Both the position numbers and the translations under genes were made by a program. Shown here piece after piece: positions 43,253-51,545 of a stretch of DNA of 64,000 nucleotides; position 1 is the stretch's first letter; each line of letters starts with the position of its first letter. Source of the stretch: Blautia sp. MSJ-9 (GTDB lineage: Bacteria > Bacillota > Clostridia > Lachnospirales > Lachnospiraceae); NCBI RefSeq assembly GCF_018919065.1, contig NZ_JAHLQG010000054.1:1-64000 (forward strand), given 5' to 3'. The notes beneath the pieces were generated by a model, which had not been told where the DNA came from, did no database searches, and saw only the letters and a program-made list of their open reading frames with translations.

Positions 43253-44314
43253 ATGAAAAAAAACAGTGAACTGACTTATAAAGAAATGTATCAGCAGCCG
43301 GCTTCTTTTCAGGCTGTCAATGATACTCTGGAGGATATTTTCAAAACTCTGGACAAGGTATTCTTCGATGAGAAAAAATATGATGAGCTGATCTTTACAG
43401 GATGTGGAACTTCTCTTTACCTGGCACAGGCTTCAGCAGCAGCTTTTTCCACTTATACAGGAATTCCGGCAAAGGGAGTTCCATGCTCTGAGCTGTATTA
43501 TTTCCCGGAAACTTATGTAAAAGAAGGAAGAAATGTGCTGATCCTTCCGATCACCAGAAAAAGCTATACTACAGAAGTAAGAATGGCTATTGATAAAGTT
43601 CGTACTTATCCTCAGGTTACTACACTGGCTATTACCTGTGATAAAGACAGTGAAAAATATAATGACTATTACATTCTTTCACCGGATACAGCTGAAGACA
43701 GTGTTATCATGACCCGTTCTTTCACAAGTATGTTATATATGGCAGTTATCATGGCTATGTATATAGGTGGTAAGAAAGATGAAATTGCTGCAATGAAAGA
43801 TTATGCTCCATATTCTGAAAAGGTTCTGAAAGAAATGGATGAACTGTCTGCAAAAATCATGAATGAGCATAAAAACCTGAATCTCTACATTATTCTTGGA
43901 CAGGGTATTTATTATGGTGTTGCCAATGAATGTATGAATAAGATGAAAGAAATGGGACTCAGCAATTCTGAAGGATATTATGATCTGGAATACCGTCATG
44001 GACCAATGAGTCTTGTAGATGAAAATACACTGATCGTGTGCTTAAGCAATAAAGCCTGCAGAGATGGTGACAAAGCACTTATGGAGCAGATGAAGAGTTA
44101 CGGTGCAACAGTTGCAGTTCTTGGCGGAGAACTGGGAGATACCTTTGATCAGATCGCTGATTATGTATATTCCATGGATAAAGGCTGGAATGATATGCAG
44201 TACAGTGCGATCATCGGATTTATCGGACAGCTTCTGGGATATTATATTGCAGACAGCAAGAATCTGGATGCAGATTCACCGAGACACCTGACACAGGCTA
44301 TTGTATTGAAATAA
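43253..44314 (+). CDS. SIS-domain sugar isomerase/deaminase (AgaS/GlmS-like)
   Basis: 353 aa with two SIS domains. FTGCGTSLYLAQASAAAF and LPITRKSYTTEV in the first, LGQGIYYGVANECMNKMKEM and YDLEYRHGPMSLV (catalytic Glu/His) in the second; the C-terminus DSPRHLTQAIVLK is typical of the AgaS/FrlB group. It may turn an amino- or amine-linked hexose-6-phosphate into a ketose phosphate. AGGAGG precedes ATG 43253. It follows aldolase 1, and the pair ends at the terminator. Confidence 0.85.
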   Translation: MKKNSELTYKEMYQQPASFQAVNDTLEDIFKTLDKVFFDEKKYDELIFTGCGTSLYLAQASAAAFSTYTGIPAKGVPCSELYYFPETYVKEGRNVLILPITRKSYTTEVRMAIDKVRTYPQVTTLAITCDKDSEKYNDYYILSPDTAEDSVIMTRSFTSMLYMAVIMAMYIGGKKDEIAAMKDYAPYSEKVLKEMDELSAKIMNEHKNLNLYIILGQGIYYGVANECMNKMKEMGLSNSEGYYDLEYRHGPMSLVDENTLIVCLSNKACRDGDKALMEQMKSYGATVAVLGGELGDTFDQIADYVYSMDKGWNDMQYSAIIGFIGQLLGYYIADSKNLDADSPRHLTQAIVLK

Positions 44315-44318
44315 TTAA

Positions 44319-44364
44319 AGAAAAGACTCCCGGCAGGAAGAAGTGATACCGGGAGTCTTTTCTA
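44319..44364. terminator. Bidirectional terminator
   Basis: AAAAGACTCCCGG pairs with CCGGGAGTCTTTT (arms ~44320-44333 and 44349-44363). It serves the SIS gene on + and LacI 3 on -. Confidence 0.88.
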
Positions 44365-45423
44365 TTACTGAGGAGGAAGACTTGCAAAAGTCTTACGTCT
44401 TCTGTTAAGTTTTCCGCAACTGTCTCTTTTGGCAATGTAAAATGGAAGAGAGATACGCATGGGAAGGCGATGTCCGCCGTTAATACGGTCGATCAGGGTT
44501 TTTGCAGTTATTCTTCCAAGTTCCTCCAGAGGAATATGTACTGTGGTCAGCATGGGAGAAAGATACTGAGCTGTCTCTATATCATCTACGCTGATAACAG
44601 AAATATCTTCCGGTATTCGAAAATTTTTTTCTTTTAATGCGTGAATGACTCCGATAGCAGTGGTATCGTTGGCACAGAAAATTGCAGAGATATCTGCCTT
44701 ATTGTGCATCAGGATATTAGCACCTTTGTAACCGCCATCTGCAGAAAGATGTACATTACTGGTATTTTTCTGCAAAAACGGAAGACCAAGTTTAGCAAGT
44801 GCATCTTTATAACCGCTGAAACGTACTTCATTATTCTGTTCACCTACATAACCGATTTTCGTATGTCCGAGTTCCACAAGATAGGAAAGGGCACTATAGG
44901 AAATATCACTTCCGTCACAAACTACCTGGTCATATTGGGTTCCCATTGGATTCAGACCTGTATAAATCACATTTTTATAATTTTGAGTAAAGAAGCGCAA
45001 CAGCTGTTTCTCATATCGTCCCAGAATTACGATTCCGTCTACAGGAAATTGAGCAAGTTGTCGTGCCATATCGGGATTTGCAATATCCATGGCTGTAAAT
45101 GACTGACGGATAAAATAGTTGCTTTTGAAGGCCTCCTGTTCAATCGCTTTTGCAATCTGTGAGAAGAATGGATCGGAAACAGCGGAATTACTTCTTGCAT
45201 AAATACAGGCAATGGATTTGGGCGTTGTATTCTGAATTTGAGCTTTTTGTCCTAATTTGAGGCTTCGGGCTGTCGCATTGGGAGTATAACCGCTTTTGCG
45301 TACGATTTCCCATATACGTTCCTGAACTTCCGGACTTGCCGCTTTTGTATTTTTCTGGTTTATTACTCTGGAAACCGTAGAAACAGAGACATTTGCCTGC
45401 CTGGCAATTTCTTTTAATGTCAT
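44365..45423 (-). CDS. LacI-family repressor 3
   Basis: 352 aa. HTH MTLKEIARQANVSVSTVSRVINQ at 1-23; effector domain to ~340. It is a paralogue of LacI 1 at 34446-35489 over its whole length, which suggests a local duplication and similar operators. ATG 45423 follows GGGGAG. A perfect hairpin with a T-run on the minus strand stands in its leader (45503-45543). Confidence 0.92.
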   Translation of the reverse strand: MTLKEIARQANVSVSTVSRVINQKNTKAASPEVQERIWEIVRKSGYTPNATARSLKLGQKAQIQNTTPKSIACIYARSNSAVSDPFFSQIAKAIEQEAFKSNYFIRQSFTAMDIANPDMARQLAQFPVDGIVILGRYEKQLLRFFTQNYKNVIYTGLNPMGTQYDQVVCDGSDISYSALSYLVELGHTKIGYVGEQNNEVRFSGYKDALAKLGLPFLQKNTSNVHLSADGGYKGANILMHNKADISAIFCANDTTAIGVIHALKEKNFRIPEDISVISVDDIETAQYLSPMLTTVHIPLEELGRITAKTLIDRINGGHRLPMRISLPFYIAKRDSCGKLNRRRKTFASLPPQ

Positions 45424-45497
45424 AATAACTCCCCGCAATCTTTTATACGACTATTTTCTAAAACTATGTGCAAAACAGAAAATCAGAGTCTTCTGTT

Positions 45498-45543
45498 TTA
45501 AAAAAGTCGTTCAGAACCCCGTCGGGGGGTTCTGAACGACTTT
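45498..45543 (-). terminator. Orphan terminator/attenuator in the lacI 3 leader
   Basis: Perfect 18-bp arms (45503-45520 and 45526-45543) with a 5-nt loop. On the minus strand it runs into TTTTTT, a textbook terminator. There is no minus-strand gene upstream of it, so it either attenuates lacI 3 or ends a small RNA started near 45600-45700. Confidence 0.75.
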
Positions 45544-45584
45544 AATTATACAGTAAATTTATAAAAAAAAACAATAAAAAGAAA

Positions 45585-45596
45585 GAAAACGTTTGC
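45585..45596. promoter_or_regulatory. LacI-type operator GAAAACGTTTGC
   Basis: Identical 12-mer to the site at 46562-46573. It lies between divergent lacI 3 and larC. Confidence 0.65.
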
Positions 45597-45698
45597 GTAC
45601 TTTGAATGCAAAATCAACTCAAAGTTATTGATAAAAAAGTAAAAACTTATATAATTTTTGATAGAGTACATAAAACTAAAGTGGAGGTGCTTAAATTT

Positions 45699-46562
45699 AT
45701 GGGGAAAACATTGTATTTAGAGTGCTATTCAGGGATTAGTGGTGATATGACTGTCGGTGCACTTCTTGATCTGGGGGCGGATAAGGCAGTTTTGGACAGG
45801 GTACTGCAAAGTCTTCCTGTATCAGGGTTTCAGATAAAAACCGGCAAAGTGGTAAAATCCGGAATTGCAGCCTGTGATTTTGACGTTATGTTAGATAAAG
45901 ATCATGAAAATCATGATCATGATATGAAGTATCTGCATGGTCATAATGAGAATACTGCGGGAGAGTCTGAGATTCATATACATGAACATATTGCTGCAGA
46001 CCATGTATGTGCACATGAGACAGAATCTGCGCATTGTCATCATCACCATGAACATAGAGGGGTGAAAGAAATTGCACATATTATAGAACATAGTGCAATG
46101 ACTGACAATGCAAAAAAGATTGCTTTGAGAATATTTGAGATTCTTGCAAAAGCAGAGAGCAAGGCACATGATGTGCCTGTGGAGCAGGTACATTTTCATG
46201 AAGTCGGGGCAGTTGATTCCATTGTAGATATTGTATCTGTGGCAGTCTGTCTGGATAATCTGGATATTACGGATGTAGTTGTACCTGTACTTTATGAAGG
46301 CTGCGGAACTGTCCGCTGTCAGCATGGAATTTTACCAATTCCTGTTCCTGCAGTTGCGAATGTGATAAGCGAAAATCATTTGTGTATAAAGGTGACAGCT
46401 GTTGAGGGGGAACTTGTAACACCTACAGGTGCTGCTATTGTGGCAGCAATAAGAACGAAAGATAAGCTTCCGGAGGAATTTGAAATAAAGAAAATAGGGA
46501 TTGGAGCCGGAAAACGTCAGTATGAATGTCCCGGAATCCTCAGAGCAATGATTATTTCTTAG
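45699..46562 (+). CDS. LarC1-like nickel insertion protein (no LarC2 part)
   Basis: 287 aa. It begins with the LarC signature LYLECYSGISGDMTVGALLDLG. A His-rich segment (~65-120, with many HxH and HHHHEH) is a probable nickel-holding loop. HFHEVGAVDSIVDIV and EGELVTPTGAAIV follow. The protein stops at 'ILRAMIIS', where full LarC proteins go on into LarC2, the half needed for cofactor metallation. No LarC2 sequence follows before nagB in any frame. GTGGAGG (45681-45687) defines ATG 45699. It probably serves the LarA homologue at 51546; LarB and LarE are not in the window. Confidence 0.85.
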   Translation: MGKTLYLECYSGISGDMTVGALLDLGADKAVLDRVLQSLPVSGFQIKTGKVVKSGIAACDFDVMLDKDHENHDHDMKYLHGHNENTAGESEIHIHEHIAADHVCAHETESAHCHHHHEHRGVKEIAHIIEHSAMTDNAKKIALRIFEILAKAESKAHDVPVEQVHFHEVGAVDSIVDIVSVAVCLDNLDITDVVVPVLYEGCGTVRCQHGILPIPVPAVANVISENHLCIKVTAVEGELVTPTGAAIVAAIRTKDKLPEEFEIKKIGIGAGKRQYECPGILRAMIIS

Positions 46563-46573
46563 AAAACGTTTGC
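46562..46573. promoter_or_regulatory. LacI-type operator GAAAACGTTTGC before nagB
   Basis: Exact repeat of the 12-mer at 45585. It overlaps the last base of the larC stop codon and lies ~30 nt upstream of the nagB -35 box. Confidence 0.65.
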
Positions 46574-46604
46574 GCAGATTCCAGGCAAATTTGCATGGAA
46601 TTCG

Positions 46605-46633
46605 TTGATTAAAAAAATTTTATCTACTATAAT
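46605..46633 (+). promoter_or_regulatory. Promoter of the nagB-nagA-aldolase-tauE-tpi-larA operon
   Basis: TTGATT (46605-46610), 17 bp, TATAAT (46628-46633). From here six genes run to the terminator at 53077 with short or overlapping gaps. Confidence 0.75.
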
Positions 46634-46688
46634 AAATACAACAATAAAGGTAACGAGCTGGATAATAAATGAAAGGAAGTAAAGCAAT

Positions 46689-47510
46689 ATGGGACATAGT
46701 TATTATAGCTATACAAAGGAAGAGTTAGTGGGTAATGGACCGAAGCTTCCAGTAATTGTTATGGAAGACAATGCAGAAGTATTTCATTCTATGGCAGTTG
46801 AAATGGTGGATGAGATCAGAAAACATAACGAAAATGGAGAAAAAACAGTATTTATCTGTCCTGTAGGTCCTGTAGGACAGTATCCATATTTTGTAGATAT
46901 GGTTAATGAGCAGAATATCAGCCTGAAAAATGTATGGTTTATTAACATGGATGAATATCTGGATGATGAGAAACAATGGATTTCAAAAGATCATCCGTTA
47001 AGCTTCAGAGGCTTCATGCAACGTACAGTTTATGATAAAGTTCGCCCGGAATTGGTAATGCCGGAAGATCAGAGAGTATTTCCGGATCCGAATCATCCGG
47101 AATATATTTCTGAACTGATTGAAAAACTGGGGGGCGTTGATATCTGTTTCGGTGGAATTGGAATTAATGGTCATGTAGCATTTAATGAAGCAGATCCATC
47201 CCTTACAAATGAAGAATTTCTTGCTCAGAAAACACGTGTTCTTGAAATTACCAAAGAGACAAGAACAGCAAACGCAATCGGTGATTTCAACGGAGCACTG
47301 GAAGATATGCCTCATTATTGTGTTACCATCGGAATCAATGAGATCTCTCATGCAGGAAAGATCCGCCTTGGCTGTTTCAGAAACTGGCATCGTGCAGTAG
47401 TACGAAGAGCTGCATATGGGGAAGCAACTTCTGATTTCCCGGTATCTCTTCTTACTTCACATCCGGATATTAACCTGAAGATAACAGAATTTGTTGCAGC
47501 ACTTGACTGA
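46689..47510 (+). CDS. nagB: Glucosamine-6-phosphate deaminase-family protein
   Basis: 273 aa NagB/RpiA-fold enzyme. NMDEYL (proton-acceptor Asp), GGIGINGHVAFNEA (substrate-ring contacts; Asn where E. coli has Asp, as in many Gram-positive forms). It turns GlcN-6-P into fructose-6-P and ammonia, or acts on a close analogue. The N-terminus (HSYYSYTKEELVGN) differs from standard NagB, so the substrate may vary. GAAAGGAAG precedes ATG 46689. First gene of a six-gene operon. Confidence 0.85.
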   Translation: MGHSYYSYTKEELVGNGPKLPVIVMEDNAEVFHSMAVEMVDEIRKHNENGEKTVFICPVGPVGQYPYFVDMVNEQNISLKNVWFINMDEYLDDEKQWISKDHPLSFRGFMQRTVYDKVRPELVMPEDQRVFPDPNHPEYISELIEKLGGVDICFGGIGINGHVAFNEADPSLTNEEFLAQKTRVLEITKETRTANAIGDFNGALEDMPHYCVTIGINEISHAGKIRLGCFRNWHRAVVRRAAYGEATSDFPVSLLTSHPDINLKITEFVAALD

Positions 47511-47546
47511 GATAGTCGATAACAGACAATAGAAAGAAGGAAGAAC

Positions 47547-48695
47547 ATGAGCATTCGGATCATAAATGGAAAAGTATATAAGAATGGAACTTTTTCAGAG
47601 GAAGATCTTGTTCTGAAAGAGGGAAAGATCAGTTCTGCTGAAGATGAAAACGCAGATGAAGTCTATGATGCAAAAGGGAAATATGTAGTACCCGGTTTTA
47701 TAGATGTACATACTCATGGCGGTGCAGGGGTAGATGTAAATGCGGCTGATCAGCAGGGATTTGAAAAAATTGGACATTTTTTTGCAACTCAGGGAACTAC
47801 GTCATGGCTTTCATCCATATTGACAGATACGAAAGAACAGACGTTGAAAACAATAAATGAAGCTGTGAAGCATCAGGAGGCACAAAAGAACGGACATGAA
47901 AACTGTGCAGATCTTCTGGGGATTCATCTTGAGGGACCATTCCTTGCGCCGGAATATAAAGGAGCAATGCCGGAGCATTTGCTGATTTCTCCGGATCTGG
48001 AGCTTCTGAAAGAATATCAGAAGGCAGCAGACGGTAATATTCGCTATATTACTGTTTCGCCGGAAGTAAAAGGAGTGCCGGAAGCAATTAAGGGAATGAC
48101 GGATCTTGGTATGAAGGTTGCTATCGGTCATTCAGGCGCAGATTATGAGACTTCATGGAAATGTATTAATGAGGGGGCTGTAGCAGCGACACATACATTT
48201 AATGCGATGAAACTTCTTCATCAGCATTTTCCAGCTATCATGGGGGCTGTTCTGGAATCTGACATCTATTGTGAAGCTATCTGTGACGGACGGCATCTGC
48301 ATCCGGGAACCGTTCGTTTTCTTCTGAAAATGAAAGGTCTGGACAAAGTAATCGCCATAACTGATTCTATCATGGCTGCCGGACTTCCGGATGGAGAATA
48401 TATGCTGGGCGTTAATCCGGTTATCGTAAAAGACGGAGACGCAAAACTGAAATACGGAGATTCCAGAGCGGGAAGTACGCTTACAACAGGATGTGCACTT
48501 AAGAATCTGATCAAATTTACAGGAAGATCTCTTGAAGAGATACTGCCGCTTCTTACATGCAATCCGGCTAAGATGCTGGATGTATATGACAGGATTGGAA
48601 GTCTTGATACCGGAAAAGATGCGGATGTGGTTATTCTGGATGAAGAATATTCTGTCATTGATACATTTGTAAAAGGTAGAAAAATAGAACAATAA
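47547..48695 (+). CDS. nagA: N-acetylglucosamine-6-phosphate deacetylase-family protein
   Basis: 382 aa amidohydrolase. DVHTHGG, the metal-binding Glu in HLEGPFLAPEYKGA, IGHSGADY, THTFNAM, DGRHLHP and the catalytic Asp in AITDSI are present. It removes the acetyl group from an N-acetyl-hexosamine-6-phosphate in the cytoplasm. It lies 36 nt after nagB and 13 nt before aldolase 2. Confidence 0.93.
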   Translation: MSIRIINGKVYKNGTFSEEDLVLKEGKISSAEDENADEVYDAKGKYVVPGFIDVHTHGGAGVDVNAADQQGFEKIGHFFATQGTTSWLSSILTDTKEQTLKTINEAVKHQEAQKNGHENCADLLGIHLEGPFLAPEYKGAMPEHLLISPDLELLKEYQKAADGNIRYITVSPEVKGVPEAIKGMTDLGMKVAIGHSGADYETSWKCINEGAVAATHTFNAMKLLHQHFPAIMGAVLESDIYCEAICDGRHLHPGTVRFLLKMKGLDKVIAITDSIMAAGLPDGEYMLGVNPVIVKDGDAKLKYGDSRAGSTLTTGCALKNLIKFTGRSLEEILPLLTCNPAKMLDVYDRIGSLDTGKDADVVILDEEYSVIDTFVKGRKIEQ

Positions 48696-48708
48696 GGGAG
48701 AGAAGATT

Positions 48709-49863
48709 ATGCCATTAATACCATTAAGACCATTACTAGAAACTGTAGATAAATATCACTTTGCACAGGGGGCGTTTAATGTAAATGCAGTAGCACAGGC
48801 AAAAGCAGCAATTGAAGTTCATGAAATGTTCCGTTCTGCAGCAATCCTTCAGGGAGCAGATCTTGCAAATGGATTTATGGGTGGAAGAACAGATTTTCAG
48901 AATGCTACTCTGGAAGATAAAAAAATCGGTGCAAAGAATATCGCAGATGCTGTAAAGAAATATGCAGAAAATTCTCCGATTCCTGTTGTTCTTCACCTGG
49001 ATCATGGTAAGAATTTTGATTCCTGTAAAGCAGCAATTGCAGGCGGTTATACATCTGTTATGATTGATGGCTCCAGCCTTCCGTTTGATGAAAACGTGGA
49101 ACTGACTCGTGAAGTTGTCAAATATGCGCATGAAAGAGGTGTTTCTGTAGAGGGTGAACTGGGAGTTTTAGCCGGCGTGGAGGATCATGTATTTTCTGCT
49201 ACATCTACTTATACCAATCCTTTAAAGGCTATTGAATTCTTTAAGAAAACAGGTGTTGATGCATTGGCTATTTCTTATGGAACCATGCATGGCGCTTCTA
49301 AAGGAAAAAATGTTAAATTAAGAAAAGAAATTGCCATTGCCATCAAAGAGTGCATGCTGCATGAGGGTATTTTTGGTGTACTGGTATCTCATGGATCTTC
49401 AACAGTGCCAAGATATATTGTAGATGAGATCAATGCTCTGGGTGGAAATATCCAGAATGCCTATGGAATTTCTATTGATGAACTGAAAGCGGCAATTCCA
49501 TGTGGTATTGGAAAGATCAATGTAGATACAGATATCCGTCTGGCTGTTACAAGAAATATGAAAGAATTTTTTGCAGCTCATCCTGAAAAAAGAGAAAGCC
49601 AGTCGATTGGTGAGGTATATCGCCTTCTGGAGGCAAAGAAAGAACAGTTTGATCCACGTGCATTCCTGACTCCTATTATGGATACAGTTATGTATGGCGT
49701 TATTCCGGATGAAGATGTTGCTGCTCTTATGGCTGTTGTTGAAAAGGGCGTAAAAGAAGCAATCGGTACTCTGATCGTAGAATTTGGTTCTTATGGAAAA
49801 GCACCGCTGGTGGAGATGACTGGTCTGGATGAAATGGCAGAGCGCTATCGTAAAGGGCTTTGA
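48709..49863 (+). CDS. Class II aldolase 2 (long form)
   Basis: 384 aa, ~100 longer than aldolase 1. HLDHGKNFDSC, VEGELGVLAGVED, ISYGTMHGASKG, LVSHGSSTVP and GKINVDTDIRLAVTRNMKEFF show a class II enzyme with Zn His residues and phosphate-binding Asp. The C-terminal ~80 residues (DPRAFLTPIMDTVMYGVI ... YGKAPLVEMTGLDEMAERYRKGL) are an extension I do not recognise. The last codons overlap the start of the TauE gene. Confidence 0.85.
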   Translation: MPLIPLRPLLETVDKYHFAQGAFNVNAVAQAKAAIEVHEMFRSAAILQGADLANGFMGGRTDFQNATLEDKKIGAKNIADAVKKYAENSPIPVVLHLDHGKNFDSCKAAIAGGYTSVMIDGSSLPFDENVELTREVVKYAHERGVSVEGELGVLAGVEDHVFSATSTYTNPLKAIEFFKKTGVDALAISYGTMHGASKGKNVKLRKEIAIAIKECMLHEGIFGVLVSHGSSTVPRYIVDEINALGGNIQNAYGISIDELKAAIPCGIGKINVDTDIRLAVTRNMKEFFAAHPEKRESQSIGEVYRLLEAKKEQFDPRAFLTPIMDTVMYGVIPDEDVAALMAVVEKGVKEAIGTLIVEFGSYGKAPLVEMTGLDEMAERYRKGL

Positions 49864-50576
49864 TCTATATATTAACAGCACTGGTAGCTTTGGCAGGAAG
49901 TTGTGTGCAGAGCAGCAGTGGATTTGGCTATGCAATTATCTGTATGGCCATCTGGCCAATGTTTATGCCTTTTTACACAGCTTCCATACTGGAAGCGATT
50001 GCAGCTTTTTTTATGGTAATTTACATTGCAGTAAAGTTGTGGAAATTTATTGACTGGAAACTTCTTTTGCCACCTGTGATCATGGCTACGGTAACCAGCC
50101 TTCTGGGGGTGAATACGCTGATGGCTCTGGATGAAGCTGTTTTGTCAAAGATCATGGGAACAGTTCTTCTTGTTCTGGCAGTTTATTTTATTTTCTTCAG
50201 CAGTAAAGTTCATTTAAAGGCAGGTTTGGTTTCCGGATTGGCAGCCGGTGCAGTCAGTGGTTTTTGCGGAGGACTTTTTAATATTGGAGGTCCACCGATG
50301 GTAGCGTATTTTTTGTCCGTGACAGATGATAAAGAAAAATATAATGCTACACTTCAAATGTTTTTTACAATTAATACGGTCAGTGTTTTCCTGATCCATG
50401 TGTTTCAGGGTCATGTATCAGGAGCTATGCTGCCTTTGGTTGGAGCGGCACTGGCAGGAACGGCAGTTGGAACAGCAGTTGGAATGTTTTTGTTTCGCCG
50501 GCTTACTATGACAGGGATCAAAAAAGTGGTATATATTTTTATGATGTGTGCCGGAAGCTATCTCCTTTTATCCTGA
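49860..50576 (+). CDS. TauE/SafE-family anion exporter
   Basis: 238 aa, about eight helices in two repeats: SSSGFGYAIICMAIWP and GFCGGLFNIGGPPMVAYFL. The family exports sulfite, sulfoacetate and similar small anions. It begins at TTG 49860, inside the CTTTGA stop of aldolase 2, so it is translationally coupled to it. In this operon it probably removes an end product such as a 3-carbon acid or sulfonate (inference). Confidence 0.85.
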   Translation: MIYILTALVALAGSCVQSSSGFGYAIICMAIWPMFMPFYTASILEAIAAFFMVIYIAVKLWKFIDWKLLLPPVIMATVTSLLGVNTLMALDEAVLSKIMGTVLLVLAVYFIFFSSKVHLKAGLVSGLAAGAVSGFCGGLFNIGGPPMVAYFLSVTDDKEKYNATLQMFFTINTVSVFLIHVFQGHVSGAMLPLVGAALAGTAVGTAVGMFLFRRLTMTGIKKVVYIFMMCAGSYLLLS

Positions 50577-50662
50577 ATCTGTTTGCAGAGACTATAGGCA
50601 GACTGCACATTGTATGATGATTATTTGTCTGTTAATTTTGTTAAAAGAAAGGTAAGAATTTT

Positions 50663-51511
50663 ATGAAACACATTTATCTGAATTTAAAAAGATTTGATGT
50701 TCCGGTGGAATTCGGAGGTGTAAACCGTCTGGCTCCGGTTGCTGACTGGGCATCCTGTATTGTAAAGAATACACAGGAAGAATTAAAGACATATGATCCT
50801 TCTGAAGTGGAATTTGGTATGTATTTTCCGGAAGTACATCTTCTGAATGCAGCAGCAGCAAAAACAGAAGGAAGTCCTGTTCAGATAGGCTGCCAGAGTG
50901 TATTCAGAGCAGATACTGCAGTTGGCGGAAATTTTGGCGCATTTACTGCAAACAGACCGGCTTCGGCTATGGCAGCGGCCGGATGTGAGACTACGATCAT
51001 CGGACACTGTGAAGAGAGAAATGATAAAGCAGGAATCCTCGCAGAGGCAGGTGTCACAGATACAGATGCTGTAAACCGCCTTCTGAATCAGGAAATTAAA
51101 TGTGCGATTGCAAGAGGAATGAAAGTTCTTTACTGTATCGGTGAGAAAAGTGAGGAACAGGAGCAGTGGCAGGAAGTTCTTGGAAAACAGCTTGAGATCG
51201 GACTTAAGGATGTAGACACTTCAAAGGTTGTGATCGCATATGAACCGATCTGGTCTATCGGACCGGGAAAAACACCGGCCGGAAAAGAATATATTACTAA
51301 GATCGCGAAATTTGTAAAAGAAAAGACAAATGGTATGGACATCGTATATGGTGGTGGTCTGAAGCAGGACAATGCAGAAATGCTTGCGTCCATTGATGAG
51401 ATAGATGGTGGATTGATCGCATTGACAAGATTTCAGGGTGAAATTGGATATTATCCGGAGGAATATCTTGAGATTATTCGTCTTTATATGGGTAAGGTAA
51501 ATAACAGATAA
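50663..51511 (+). CDS. Divergent triose-phosphate isomerase homologue
   Basis: 282 aa against ~250 in standard TPI. The catalytic residues are in place: NLK (Lys9), His115 and Glu194 (AYEPIWSIGPGKTP). The otherwise invariant 'GHSERR' reads GHCEERND, and there is extra sequence near the N-terminus (GGVNRLAPVADWA). It probably isomerises DHAP/GAP or a related tetrose or triose phosphate released by aldolase 2. A housekeeping TPI is expected elsewhere. Confidence 0.85.
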   Translation: MKHIYLNLKRFDVPVEFGGVNRLAPVADWASCIVKNTQEELKTYDPSEVEFGMYFPEVHLLNAAAAKTEGSPVQIGCQSVFRADTAVGGNFGAFTANRPASAMAAAGCETTIIGHCEERNDKAGILAEAGVTDTDAVNRLLNQEIKCAIARGMKVLYCIGEKSEEQEQWQEVLGKQLEIGLKDVDTSKVVIAYEPIWSIGPGKTPAGKEYITKIAKFVKEKTNGMDIVYGGGLKQDNAEMLASIDEIDGGLIALTRFQGEIGYYPEEYLEIIRLYMGKVNNR

Positions 51512-51545
51512 TAAATTAAGTACGTATAATGAAGGGAGATTTACT

